From the NCBI RefSeq assembly GCF_011745145.1, contig NZ_CP050191.1:5006325-5070324 (forward strand): 64,000 nt of DNA, read 5' to 3'. Positions 45,302 through 53,663 of this stretch are shown here, piece by piece (position 1 is the first letter of the stretch; each line of letters opens with the position of its first letter). The DNA is from Mycobacterium sp. DL440 (GTDB taxonomy: Bacteria; Actinomycetota; Actinomycetes; Mycobacteriales; Mycobacteriaceae). Under the pieces are notes generated by a model, which was not told the DNA's origin, did not search any database, and saw nothing but the letters and a program-made list of their open reading frames with translations. Made by a program: the position numbers and the translations under genes.

Positions 45302-45310
45302 AGCTGGGGC

Positions 45311-46033
45311 CTACCCGTTGAATTCAGGCTTGCGGAAGTAAAGTGCCACGCTCTTGCCGATCACCGGGTTCAGCACCGACTCGGCGGTGCGGGTGAGCCA
45401 CGGTCGGCCCATCATGTCCCACACCAGCAGCTGGTGGTAGGCCTTGACCGCAGGGTGGTCGTTCTTCTCAGTGCCGACAAGACATTTGAGCCACCAGTAC
45501 GGCGAGTGCAGTGCGTGCTCGTGGTGCGTGTGGGTGAGCGTGAGCCCGTGCGCCAGGACCTTGTCGCGTAGCTCGTCGGCCTTGTAGATGCGGATGTGAC
45601 CGCCCTCGTTGGCGTGGTACTCGTCCGACAGCAGCCAGCACAGCTTCTCCGGGAGCCAGCGTGGCACCGTGATGGCCAGCGAGCCACCGGGTTTGAGGAT
45701 ACGCACCAGTTCGGCGATGGCCCGGTCGTCCTGCGGGACGTGCTCCAGGATCTCCGAGGCGATGACGCAGTCGAAGCTGGCGTCGGTATACGGCAGGTCG
45801 AGTGCGTCACCTTTGACGGCCTCACCCTTGGCCGACAGCGGGACCTCGCCCTCTTCCCGCATGGCCTGCAGCATCGTGTCGACGTCATTGAGATCTGATT
45901 CGCTCTGATCGAAGCCGACGACAGACGCCCCGCGCCGGTAGGCCTCGAACGTGTGCCGGCCCGCGCCGCAGCCGACGTCGATCACCGTGGTGCCGGGACC
46001 GACACCGAGGCGGTCGAAATCGACGGTCAGCAT
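45311..46033 (-). CDS. Class I SAM-dependent methyltransferase
   Basis: 240 residues. TTVIDVGCGAGRHTFEAYRRGASVVGFDQSESDL is a textbook SAM-binding motif I/II; VIASEILEHVPQDDRAIAELVRILKPGGSLAITVPR completes the fold. The C-terminal ~100 residues (HANEGGHIRIYKADEL, HSPYWWLKCL) are specific to the clade beside GT4 enzymes. ATG 46033 overlaps the glycosyltransferase stop by 7 bp, so translation is coupled. It likely methylates a sugar or lipid made by its partners. Confidence 0.82.
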   Translation of the reverse strand: MLTVDFDRLGVGPGTTVIDVGCGAGRHTFEAYRRGASVVGFDQSESDLNDVDTMLQAMREEGEVPLSAKGEAVKGDALDLPYTDASFDCVIASEILEHVPQDDRAIAELVRILKPGGSLAITVPRWLPEKLCWLLSDEYHANEGGHIRIYKADELRDKVLAHGLTLTHTHHEHALHSPYWWLKCLVGTEKNDHPAVKAYHQLLVWDMMGRPWLTRTAESVLNPVIGKSVALYFRKPEFNG

Positions 46034-47298
46034 TGCGTTTCCTTCATTTCTGCTCCTCGCGTGCGCGGCCTACCCACCCGCTCGCGGGCCATCTCGTATA
46101 CCGATACCGTCTGTGCGGCAACGGATTCCCAACTGAAGACATCAAGCGCCCGCTGTCGCCCGGCGGCACCGAGCTTGCGGCGCTCCAACGGCGAGTCGAG
46201 CAGTTCACCGAGCACCGCGGTGAGCTCGTCAACATCGGCGGGGCGCACCAACCGGGCGCAGGCACCGTCGTCACCGACCACTTCGGGCAGTGCACCCGTG
46301 CGGCTGGCCACGATCGGGGTGCCGCTGGCCATGGCTTCCACGGCGGGCAGCGAGAAGCCCTCGTAGAGCGACGGGATGCAGGCCACCTCCGCGGAGGCCA
46401 GCAGCGAGGCGAGCTCCCCATCACTCAGCCCGCTGGAACTGTGCACGATGTCGGAAATGCCAAGTTCGGCAATGAGTTTCTCGGTCGGCCCGTTCGGTTC
46501 GAGCTTGGACACCAACTGCACATCGAGATCGCGTGCCACCCGCAGCCGGGCCACCGCGTGCAGTAGATGGCTGACCCCTTTGAGCGGGACGTCGGCGCTG
46601 GCGATCGCGATGATGCGCCCGCTCACCCGGCGGTCGCTGGGCTTGAACAGTTCGGTGTCCACCCCGAGCGGCACGATGTGCAGCTGATTCGGCGTCACCC
46701 CGAAGTCCTCGGCGATGTCGGCGGCCGAGGACGACGACACGGTGAGCAACTCGGGGATCCTGCGGGCCACCTTCTTCTGCATCTCGGCGAACCCGTACCA
46801 GCGCCGAACCAGCGGCTTGCGCCACCACTTGGCAGCGGCGATCTCGACCACCCGGTCGCGGGTGATCGGGTGGTGCACGGTCGCGACGACCGGCAGGCCG
46901 AGGCCGGCGATCTTCAACAGTGCCGAGCCCAGGCTCTGGTTGTCGTGGACCACGTCGAACTCGTCGCGGCGCGCCGCGAGGATCCGGGCGACGCGCATGG
47001 TGAACGTCCGGGGCTCCGGGAACCCGGCGCTCCACATCGTGCCCAGTTCCAGAGCGTCGATATGGTCGCGGATCTCACTGGGCCTGGGCACGCGGAACGG
47101 GTCCGGTTCGCGATAGAGATCGAGGCTGGGAACCTTGGTCAGCGCGACCCGCGGATCCAGACCCTCGGGATACGGCTGACCGGAGAACACCTCGACGTCA
47201 TGGCCGAGTTCGGCGAGCCCGCGGCTCAGATAGCGCACATAGACGCCCTGACCACCGCAATGAGTCTTGCTCCGATAGGACAGCAACGCGATACGCAT
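46027..47298 (-). CDS. GT4-family glycosyltransferase
   Basis: 423 residues of GT-B fold. The N-terminal lobe starts RIALLSYRSKTHCGGQGVYVRYLSRGLAELGHDVEVF; TVHHPITRDR and VVPLGVDTELFKP lead into the donor-binding lobe with the GT4 E-x7-E motif in EGFSLPAVEAMASGTPIVAS. It is the first gene of a coupled GT-methyltransferase-toroid operon. A promoter 70 bp upstream (TATAGT read leftward) overlaps an operator-like palindrome. Donor and acceptor unknown. Confidence 0.85.
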   Translation of the reverse strand: MRIALLSYRSKTHCGGQGVYVRYLSRGLAELGHDVEVFSGQPYPEGLDPRVALTKVPSLDLYREPDPFRVPRPSEIRDHIDALELGTMWSAGFPEPRTFTMRVARILAARRDEFDVVHDNQSLGSALLKIAGLGLPVVATVHHPITRDRVVEIAAAKWWRKPLVRRWYGFAEMQKKVARRIPELLTVSSSSAADIAEDFGVTPNQLHIVPLGVDTELFKPSDRRVSGRIIAIASADVPLKGVSHLLHAVARLRVARDLDVQLVSKLEPNGPTEKLIAELGISDIVHSSSGLSDGELASLLASAEVACIPSLYEGFSLPAVEAMASGTPIVASRTGALPEVVGDDGACARLVRPADVDELTAVLGELLDSPLERRKLGAAGRQRALDVFSWESVAAQTVSVYEMARERVGRPRTRGAEMKETQC

Positions 47299-47366
47299 AA
47301 GAAATCACCCGACGGCCGGAATCGTGCTGAGCTGGGAATACACGCTCACGCGTCGACTCCGAACCC

Positions 47367-47384
47367 TCTGGACATGTGTCCAGA
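47367..47384. promoter_or_regulatory. Operator at the glycosyltransferase operon promoter
   Basis: TCTGGACATGTGTCCAGA is a perfect inverted repeat (8-bp arms, 2-bp centre). Read leftward, a -10-like TATAGT (47389-47384) abuts it, so a bound protein would cover the start of transcription. Its core GACATGTGTCC matches the site over the TetR gene at 42324. Confidence 0.68.
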
Positions 47385-47427
47385 CTATAGTTTGACCTGC
47401 TATCCAACGCAACGCGTCGGCCAGCGC

Positions 47428-47883
47428 TCAGGCCGGAGGAAAGCCACCCGTGGCAACGGGACCCCAGTGCGTGGGTGTGATCCGGATCAGGCACTTGCCC
47501 TGGTCCAGCATCGCCTGCCGGTACTCATCCCAATCGGGGTGTTCGCCGGCGACCGCGCGGAAGTAGTCGACGAGCGGTTCCACCGCGTCAGGCAGGCCGA
47601 TCACCTCGGCGTCGCCGTCGACTTGCACATACGGTCCGTTGAACTCCTCGGACAGCACCGTCACGCTGGCCCGGGGCGTGCGCCGGAGGTTGGCTGCCTT
47701 CGCCCGCTGCGGGTAACTTGCGATCACGATGCGCCCCTGCTCGTCGACCCCGCCGGTCACCGGCGAGGTCTGCAGCGAGCCGTCGGCCCGGAACGTGGTG
47801 AGCACCATGTGGTGGCGTGGGCGCACGAAGTCCAGGAGTTCGTCAATTCCCACGGTGTCGGCGGTCGCATACTTTCGGGCCAT
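47428..47883 (-). CDS. PPOX-class F420-dependent oxidoreductase
   Basis: 151 residues of split beta-barrel: HHMVLTTFRADGSLQTSPVTGGVDEQGRIVIASYPQRAKAANLRRTPRASVTVL is the standard FDOR-B/PPOX sequence, and ITPTHWGP closes the cofactor site. Family members use F420 to reduce quinones, biliverdin or similar compounds. It resembles Rv0121c. Its substrate is unknown. Confidence 0.82.
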   Translation of the reverse strand: MARKYATADTVGIDELLDFVRPRHHMVLTTFRADGSLQTSPVTGGVDEQGRIVIASYPQRAKAANLRRTPRASVTVLSEEFNGPYVQVDGDAEVIGLPDAVEPLVDYFRAVAGEHPDWDEYRQAMLDQGKCLIRITPTHWGPVATGGFPPA

Positions 47884-47970
47884 GCCTCGACGGTAGTCAA
47901 GTTGTCGGCCAAGGCAATCGGGGCAGGCATCACAGCGATCCGGTCATCTGATCGATCAATTCCTGCCATC

Positions 47971-47998
47971 GGAACTAAAGCTCCTGAGCTGCCGGTTT
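47971..47998 (+). promoter_or_regulatory. ECF-like promoter, twin of the one at 35921
   Basis: GGAACT (47971-47976) and CGGTTT (47993-47998) with a 16-bp spacer, preceded by CGATCAATTCCTGCCATC. The same elements with the same spacing lie upstream of the other small secreted protein gene. It lies 57 bp before the GTG at 48056. Confidence 0.55.
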
Positions 47999-48055
47999 TA
48001 CCTGGCATCTGGCCGCGTATCGAGACGCCGCCAACCAGAAGAGGAGGACGATCCC

Positions 48056-48358
48056 GTGCGAAACACAATCGGAAAGTCGCGAGTCGTCGCCGCGGCCATG
48101 AGCGGGCTGGCAGCTGTCGTCATCGGATTGGCCGGGCCGGCCGTCGCCCCCGCGACAGCGGCACCCAACGGCCCCAGCAACGCTCAACAGACCATCAAAG
48201 AGCTGCAGTCCCAGGGTTACACGGTGATCGTCAACCGGGTGGGTTCGTCACCGCTGGACCAGGCGGCGGTCGTGGCCGTGCGGCCGGGTCCCAACTTCAG
48301 CCGCACCGACACCCTGAGCGCCGTCACGCAGCGCACCGTTTACGTCGACGTCAAGTAG
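48056..48358 (+). CDS. Small secreted protein (100 residues)
   Basis: A Sec signal peptide (RNTIGKSRVVAAAMSGLAAVVIGLAG...ATAAPN, cut near residue 36) precedes a ~64-residue mature domain: AQQTIKELQSQGYTVIVNRVGSSPLDQAAVVAVRPGP and TQRTVYVDVK, an alpha-beta-beta pattern common to small conserved mycobacterial exported proteins. No function is known. GAGGAGGA precedes the GTG. Its promoter is a near copy of that of the other small secreted protein in this window. Confidence 0.75.
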   Translation: MRNTIGKSRVVAAAMSGLAAVVIGLAGPAVAPATAAPNGPSNAQQTIKELQSQGYTVIVNRVGSSPLDQAAVVAVRPGPNFSRTDTLSAVTQRTVYVDVK

Positions 48359-48394
48359 CAGACAGCCACTGCCATCGCCGTCGATAATGATCCG

Positions 48395-49195
48395 ATGGCA
48401 GTGAAGATGGACGACCTGCTGGGCAGCGAGTTGGGTGCGCTGCGATACCAGCCCACTACCAAACGAATTCGGGTCTGCCTGGGCGGTGAGCCGGTGGCCG
48501 ACACCGGCAAGGCGGTCCTCGTCTGGGAGCCGCGCCGGGTGGTCCCGACGTATGCGGTGCCGCGTTCGGCATTGACGGCACAACTGGTTCCGGCGGGCGG
48601 GGACGTGGGCGACGACGAGATCCCGGGCTTCCTGGATCCTTCGGTGCCCTTCACCGCGCACACCTGCCCGGGCACAGCGTTCGACGTCATCGCCGGCGAC
48701 GAAACCGGCGCGGCCGCAGCCTTTCAGCCCGACGACGCAGATCTGAACGGCTATCTGATCCTGGATTTCTCGACCTTCGAATGGCGTGAGGAAGACGAGG
48801 CGATCGTCGCGCACCCGCACGACCCGTTCCACCGGATCGACATCCGGCGCAGTCGTCGACGTATCCGCGTCGAACTCGACGGACGGGTGTTGGCCGAATC
48901 GTGCGATCCCATGCTGCTATTCGAGACCGGGCTCCCCACCCGCTACTACCTCCCCCGCGAAGACGTCGCCACCGCACTCGTGGTGAGCAACACCGTCACG
49001 TACTGCGCGTACAAGGGCCGGGCCACCTACTACTCCGCTCCCGGCGGAGCCTCCGATCTGGCCTGGGCCTATCACGAGCCGCTTATCGACGCGGTGCCGG
49101 TCGGCGACCGCATCTGTTTCTTCGACGAGCACGTCGATGTTTTCGCGGACGACGAGCGGGTGGATCGTCCCGTCACACCGTGGAGCAAGCGGTAA
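48395..49195 (+). CDS. Double-domain DUF427 protein
   Basis: 266 residues with two DUF427 units: residues ~15-110 (KRIRVCLGGEPVADTGKAVLVWEPRRVVPTYAVP) and ~145-245 (RRIRVELDGRVLAESCDPMLLFETGLPTRYYLPREDV...NTVTYCAYKGRATYY). The second unit keeps the CxYKGxAxYY signature; the first has lost it, so only one half may be active. The biochemical role is unknown. Confidence 0.78.
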   Translation: MAVKMDDLLGSELGALRYQPTTKRIRVCLGGEPVADTGKAVLVWEPRRVVPTYAVPRSALTAQLVPAGGDVGDDEIPGFLDPSVPFTAHTCPGTAFDVIAGDETGAAAAFQPDDADLNGYLILDFSTFEWREEDEAIVAHPHDPFHRIDIRRSRRRIRVELDGRVLAESCDPMLLFETGLPTRYYLPREDVATALVVSNTVTYCAYKGRATYYSAPGGASDLAWAYHEPLIDAVPVGDRICFFDEHVDVFADDERVDRPVTPWSKR

Positions 49196-49279
49196 CGGTA
49201 AAACGGAACGTCTGTTTGCGGCCGCCCGGTTCTGGCAACATCTGTCACCGATACCACTGTCAGTTGACCGGAGGTCATG

Positions 49280-51106
49280 ATGGGCTCAACGGACGTCACG
49301 CTCACCGCGGCCACCGGTACTGAAGGCGGTGGGGCCGCGCTCGACCAGGTGATCGGCATGTCGGTGGTCGCCCTGATCGTCACCATCGCGCTGCTGTGGA
49401 TCGGGTATCTGCACCGCAACCGGCGCATCACCTGGCTCAACAATTTCGCCGAGTGGTTGGGCCGCAAGTTCCACCGCCCGCCGTGGGTGGCGCTGCAGGT
49501 GTTCCTCTTCACCGCGACCATCATCTGCGCGCTGTTCGGCTTCATCTGGGATGTCAGCCTGCACATCGGCAAGGGACGCGACGCCGGCCCGCTCGCCAAC
49601 CCCGCGCACTATTTCATCCTGATCGGGCTCTTCCTGCTCTTCATTGCCGGCTCGATGGCCATCGTGCTGCCCTACGACAAGCCCGGGCCGGCAGCCATCC
49701 GGATCACCCGCAGTTGGTACGCCCCGGTGGGTGGTGTGCTGATGGCGCTGTGTGGCCTGTATGCCCTCATCGGTTTCCCGCTCGACGACATCTGGCACCG
49801 CATCTTCGGCCAGGATGTCACCCTCTGGGGCCCAACCCATTTGATGCTCATCGGCGGCGCCGGGTTGTCGTTGATCGCCGTGCTGCTGCTCGAGCATGAG
49901 GGCCGGGTGGCGATGGGACCGGACGCAGGCGAGGACAGCAAGTTCAACAAGTTCCTCTACTTTCTGTCCTTCGGCGGTCTGTTCATCGGCCTGTCGGTGT
50001 TCCAGATCGAATACGACTTCGGCGTCGAGCAGTTCCGCTTGGTGCTGCAGCCCATGATGATCGCCGCGGCGGCGGCCTTGGCGGCGGTCGCCGCGCGGCT
50101 CGTGCTCGGCCCCGGCGCGGCCTTGATCGCCGCCGGGTTCGCCATCGTGCTGCGCGGGGCGGTGGCCTTCGTCGTCGGCCCGGTACTCGGAGGCCCGATC
50201 AGTTGGTTTGCCCTGTATCTCGGCCCCGCACTGGTGGTCGAACTCATCGCACTGACCCCACTTGTCAAACGCCCCATGCTCTTTGGTGCCGTGAGCGGAC
50301 TCGGCGTCGCCACCGTCGGGCTGTGGCTCGAATCGTTGTGGATCGGCGCGGTATACCACTATCCGTGGCCGACCAGCATGTGGGGCGAGGCGCTGGCCAT
50401 GGCAATTCCGGTGGCGATCGCCATGGGCCTGTGTGGCGCGCTACTGGCCCTGGTCCTTACCGGTCAGCCACTGCCCCGTCCCGCGGTGGGGATCTCCATC
50501 GTGGTGGCGACCGTGCTGGTGATCGGGGGCGCGGTGGCCAACGGGCTGCGCACCGAGGTTCCCGAAAACGCCAGCGCCACCATTACTTTGACCGACCTGC
50601 CGGCTCACAACGGGCAGCGCACGGCATCGGCTGATGTCCAGATCACCCCGGCCGGCCTGGTCAGCGACAACCCGGAGTGGGTGTCGATCCTGGCGTGGCA
50701 GGGTGGCCTGGCCAACGATCGCGGCCTGATGATCGACCGGTTGGAGAAGGTGGGCCCGGACCACTACCGCTCGACGCGGCCTATCCCGGTATCCGGGAAA
50801 TGGAAGACCCTGCTGCGCGTGCAGGACGGAACGACCATGACCGGTGTACCGATCTTCCTGCCCGCCGACCCGGGCATCGGTGCCACCGAGACCCCGGCGC
50901 TGAGCTCGAGCAGCCGTGAGTTCGTTCAGGAGCTCACGATTCTGCAGCGTGAACGCAACCTGGATCCTCCGTCGTGGCTGTACAACGTGGCGTCACTGGT
51001 GGTGCTGGTGTGCACGCTGATCCTGATCGCCGGACTGACCTGGGGGGCGGGCCGGATCAACGCCCGGGAGCTGGCTGCGGGCCGTGAACCCGCCGAGCTC
51101 ACATGA
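49280..51106 (+). CDS. Polytopic membrane protein with YtkA/FixH-like domain
   Basis: 608 residues. About eleven membrane helices occupy residues 25-455; landmarks are FIWDVSLHIGKGRD, the Trp/His loop DDIWHRIFGQDVTLWGPTHLMLIGG and the second His/Trp patch VYHYPWPTSMWGEA. A ~110-residue outside domain follows (NPEWVSILAWQGG, GPDHYRSTRPIPVSGKWKTLLRVQDG), resembling YtkA/FixH beta domains found with copper proteins, and a last helix ends the protein. ATG 49280 has GGAGG five bases upstream. It leads a four-gene operon joined by 4-bp overlaps. Function unknown; metal handling or a membrane oxidase/oxygenase role is only inferred. Confidence 0.65.
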   Translation: MGSTDVTLTAATGTEGGGAALDQVIGMSVVALIVTIALLWIGYLHRNRRITWLNNFAEWLGRKFHRPPWVALQVFLFTATIICALFGFIWDVSLHIGKGRDAGPLANPAHYFILIGLFLLFIAGSMAIVLPYDKPGPAAIRITRSWYAPVGGVLMALCGLYALIGFPLDDIWHRIFGQDVTLWGPTHLMLIGGAGLSLIAVLLLEHEGRVAMGPDAGEDSKFNKFLYFLSFGGLFIGLSVFQIEYDFGVEQFRLVLQPMMIAAAAALAAVAARLVLGPGAALIAAGFAIVLRGAVAFVVGPVLGGPISWFALYLGPALVVELIALTPLVKRPMLFGAVSGLGVATVGLWLESLWIGAVYHYPWPTSMWGEALAMAIPVAIAMGLCGALLALVLTGQPLPRPAVGISIVVATVLVIGGAVANGLRTEVPENASATITLTDLPAHNGQRTASADVQITPAGLVSDNPEWVSILAWQGGLANDRGLMIDRLEKVGPDHYRSTRPIPVSGKWKTLLRVQDGTTMTGVPIFLPADPGIGATETPALSSSSREFVQELTILQRERNLDPPSWLYNVASLVVLVCTLILIAGLTWGAGRINARELAAGREPAELT

Positions 51107-51369
51107 CGTATCAGGCCGACCACACATTGCTGCTGGCCTTGCCCGCGTTCGCGCCTGCTCTGGTCGTTGTCGGCGTCGTGGTGTACGTCGCCATGCGGGA
51201 CCGCCGCGGCGAGCCGCGTAGTGACGACGGCGGCGAGCCGCGTAGTGACGACGGCGGCGAGCCGCGTAGTGACGACGGCGGCGAGCCGCGTAATGACGAC
51301 AGCGGTCGTGAGGGCGGAGACGTTCAAGATGAAGGTACGGACTCCTCAGGCGAAGATGGTTCACCGTGA
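51103..51369 (+). CDS. Small single-helix protein with GEPRSDDG repeats
   Basis: 88 residues. One membrane helix (LLLALPAFAPALVVVGVVVYVAM, about 9-31) is followed by four 8-residue acidic repeats GEPRSDDG (the last GEPRNDDS) and an acidic tail. ATG overlaps the previous stop (ATGA) and its stop overlaps the next start, so it is made in step with both neighbours. The helix is probably the functional part; the repeat number is likely variable between strains. Confidence 0.6.
   Translation: MTYQADHTLLLALPAFAPALVVVGVVVYVAMRDRRGEPRSDDGGEPRSDDGGEPRSDDGGEPRNDDSGREGGDVQDEGTDSSGEDGSP
51208..51303 (+). repeat. 24-bp in-frame tandem repeat, four copies
   Basis: Units 51208-51231, 51232-51255 and 51256-51279 are identical (GGCGAGCCGCGTAGTGACGA followed by CGGC); the fourth (51280-51303) has two changes. 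Each encodes GEPRSDDG. Confidence 0.9.
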
Positions 51370-51806
51370 TCAACCTCAAAAGCAGTGTCATCGTCCTGGC
51401 GTCCGCCCTCGCCCTGGTGACGGCCGGTTGTGGCGGCTCCGGCGACTCTCAGAAGGCCGACGGCTCAGCCGGTTCGGCCACTCCCTCGGCGACCACCGTC
51501 GGTCCATCGGACATGACCAACCAACAGCAGGCCCCCGCCCGGCTGCTGATCGACGTCACCATCAAGGCCGGCCAGGTCACCCCGACCAACGAGCAGCTGA
51601 AGGGCAGGGTCGGCCAGCCGATCGTGGTGCGGGTCAACAGCGACGCCGCCGACGAGCTGCACGTGCACTCGAATCCCGAACACAGCTTCAAGATCGAGGC
51701 ACGTAACGGTCAGCAGTTCCAGTTCACCGTCGACGTGCCCGGCACCGTCGACATCGAGCTGCATCACCTGAACCGCACGATCGCCAGCGTGCAAGTGCAG
51801 CAGTGA
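51366..51806 (+). CDS. Cupredoxin-like lipoprotein
   Basis: 146 residues. A signal peptide ends in TAGC (Cys22), a lipobox with unusual Thr at -3. After a Ser/Gly/Ala-rich linker, residues ~58-146 read as a small beta sandwich: RLLIDVTIKAGQVTPTNEQLKGRVGQPIVVRVNSDAADELHVHSNPEHSFKIEARNGQQFQFTVDVPGTVDIELHHLNRTIASVQV, a cupredoxin-type pattern with His in LHVHSNPEH and ELHHL but no Cys ligand. It may bind copper or another metal at the outer membrane face. GTG 51366 overlaps the previous stop as GTGA. Confidence 0.7.
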   Translation: MINLKSSVIVLASALALVTAGCGGSGDSQKADGSAGSATPSATTVGPSDMTNQQQAPARLLIDVTIKAGQVTPTNEQLKGRVGQPIVVRVNSDAADELHVHSNPEHSFKIEARNGQQFQFTVDVPGTVDIELHHLNRTIASVQVQQ

Positions 51807-53086
51807 CGCCCGCGTCGACCGCTCTTCTGGCCCACGGTCTGGGCGGTTCGACCGACCTCCCGATTCCCTACACGTATGCGCTGATCGGTGCGGCGTGGAC
51901 GCTGACGTTCACCTTCGCGGTGGTGGCGCTGGCCTGGCGCCGGCCCCGGTTCGATCCGGACAAGCCGGGTCTGCGGCTGCCGTCCTGGGTGACGACGGCG
52001 GTGGACTCCCCCGTGACCCGGTGGGGCGTGGGCCTGCTCTCGCTCGCATTGACCGCCTGGGTGGCCTACACCGGGTTCGCCCGGCCGCCGGGTGCCAATC
52101 CGTTGCCGGGTGTCTTCTACGTCCTGCTGTGGGTGGGGTTGGTCGCCGCCTCGGTGCTGTTCGGCCCGGCGTGGCGGCTGATCTCGCCGGTACGTGCGTT
52201 GTCCCGGTTCCTACCGATGGGTGGCCGAAGCTATCCCAACCGGCTCGGCTACTGGCCGGCGGCCGCAGGGCTGTTCGCGTTCGTGTGGCTGGAGTTGGCC
52301 AGCCCGGATCCGGGATCGGTTGTGGCCATTCGCATCTGGCTGCTGTTCTACCTCGTGGTGACGCTCGCCGGCGCGTGGTGCTGCGGTCAGCGCTGGCTGG
52401 AAAGCGCCGACCCGTTCGAGGTGTACAGCACGGTCGCATCGAAGCTCTCGCCGCTGCGCCGTCACGACGGCCGGTTCGTGCTCGGCAACCCGTTCGATCA
52501 CCTGCCGTCTCTGACGGTGCGGCCGGGGCTGGTCGCCGTGCTGGCGGTACTGCTCGGATCCACTGCGTTCGACAGCTTCTCGGCGATGCCGCAGTGGCGC
52601 AACTTCGTCGACGCGCATTCGGGATCGCCGCTGGGCTCCAGCCTGATCCGCACCGCGGGTCTGCTGGTGTTCGCCTCCGCGGTGGCGGTCACGTTCTGGG
52701 CGGCCACCCGCACCACGGGCGGGGTCGATCGCGAGCTGCGACGGAAATTACCTGGGCTGATGGCGCATTCGCTGATCCCGATCGTCATCGGCTATGTGTT
52801 CGCGCACTACCTGTCCTATCTGGTCGAGCGCGGCCAGCAGACGGTGATCCTGCTGTTCGGGCTCCATGATCTGCAGGTCAGCTACTTCCTGTCCAGTCAC
52901 CCGACGCTCTTGGCCAGTCTCAAGGTCGGGTTCGTCCTGGCCGGTCACGTGGCCGGCGTGATCGCCGCGCACGACCGGGCCCTGCGCCTGCTGCCGAAGC
53001 AGCATCAGCTCACCGGCCAGCTCGCCACCATGCTGGTGATGGTCGGCTACACCTTCACCGGGCTGTACCTGCTGTTCGGCGGGTAG
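51803..53086 (+). CDS. Polytopic membrane protein, unknown
   Basis: 427 residues with about ten to eleven membrane helices and short loops. Landmarks: VALAWRRPRFDPDKPG, FGPAWRLISPVRALSRFLP, GNPFDHLPSLTVRPG, and His-bearing helices near the C-terminus (IVIGYVFAHYLSYLVERGQQ, VLAGHVAGVIAAHDRALRLLP, HQLTGQLATMLVMVGYTFTGLYLL). Several in-membrane His could bind haem or metal. GTG 51803 overlaps the lipoprotein stop as GTGA. Last of the four coupled genes; pncA starts 10 bp later. Confidence 0.65.
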   Translation: MTPASTALLAHGLGGSTDLPIPYTYALIGAAWTLTFTFAVVALAWRRPRFDPDKPGLRLPSWVTTAVDSPVTRWGVGLLSLALTAWVAYTGFARPPGANPLPGVFYVLLWVGLVAASVLFGPAWRLISPVRALSRFLPMGGRSYPNRLGYWPAAAGLFAFVWLELASPDPGSVVAIRIWLLFYLVVTLAGAWCCGQRWLESADPFEVYSTVASKLSPLRRHDGRFVLGNPFDHLPSLTVRPGLVAVLAVLLGSTAFDSFSAMPQWRNFVDAHSGSPLGSSLIRTAGLLVFASAVAVTFWAATRTTGGVDRELRRKLPGLMAHSLIPIVIGYVFAHYLSYLVERGQQTVILLFGLHDLQVSYFLSSHPTLLASLKVGFVLAGHVAGVIAAHDRALRLLPKQHQLTGQLATMLVMVGYTFTGLYLLFGG

Positions 53087-53096
53087 CGTCGGGACC

Positions 53097-53663
53097 ATGT
53101 CGTCCAGGCAGACCCGGGCACTCGTCGTCGTCGATGTGCAGAACGATTTCTGTGAGGGTGGCTCACTGGCGGTCGGCGGTGGTTCAGCGGTGGCGCGGGG
53201 CATCACCGCACTGCTGGCCACCGATCACGGGTACGACCATGTGGTGGCCACCAAGGATTTCCACATCGACCCGGGTGAGCATTTCTCCGACACCCCTGAC
53301 TACCGGACGTCGTGGCCGCGGCACTGCGTCGCCGATACCGCGGGGGCGGCGTTCCACCCCGATCTCGATGCGACCACGGTGGAGGCGGTGTTCGAGAAGG
53401 GCCACCGTTCGGCCGCCTACAGCGGGTTCGAAGGGGTCGACGCTTCCGGGACACCGCTGGCGGACTGGCTGGCCGAGCGCGGCGTCGAGGCGGTCGACGT
53501 GGTGGGCATCGCCACCGACTACTGCGTCGCGGCCACCGCCGCCGACGCGGTGAAGGCGGGGCTGCACACCCGCGTGCTGACCAGGCTGACCGCAGGCGTC
53601 GCCCCCGAGAGCAGCACTGCGGCGCTGGCCGAATTGCGTTCCGCCGGGGTGGAAATCACTTAG
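53097..53663 (+). CDS. pncA: Nicotinamidase/pyrazinamidase
   Basis: 188 residues, close to M. tuberculosis PncA. The catalytic triad is Asp13 (VVDVQNDFCEGG), Lys101 (EKGHRSAAYSGFEG) and Cys143 (GIATDYCV); the metal site is Asp54, His56, His62 and His76 (ATKDFHIDPGEHF, WPRHC). It hydrolyses nicotinamide to nicotinate for NAD recycling and activates pyrazinamide. Only 10 bp separate it from the membrane operon upstream, so it may be cotranscribed. It overlaps the convergent enoyl-CoA hydratase gene by 8 bp. Confidence 0.93.
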   Translation: MSSRQTRALVVVDVQNDFCEGGSLAVGGGSAVARGITALLATDHGYDHVVATKDFHIDPGEHFSDTPDYRTSWPRHCVADTAGAAFHPDLDATTVEAVFEKGHRSAAYSGFEGVDASGTPLADWLAERGVEAVDVVGIATDYCVAATAADAVKAGLHTRVLTRLTAGVAPESSTAALAELRSAGVEIT

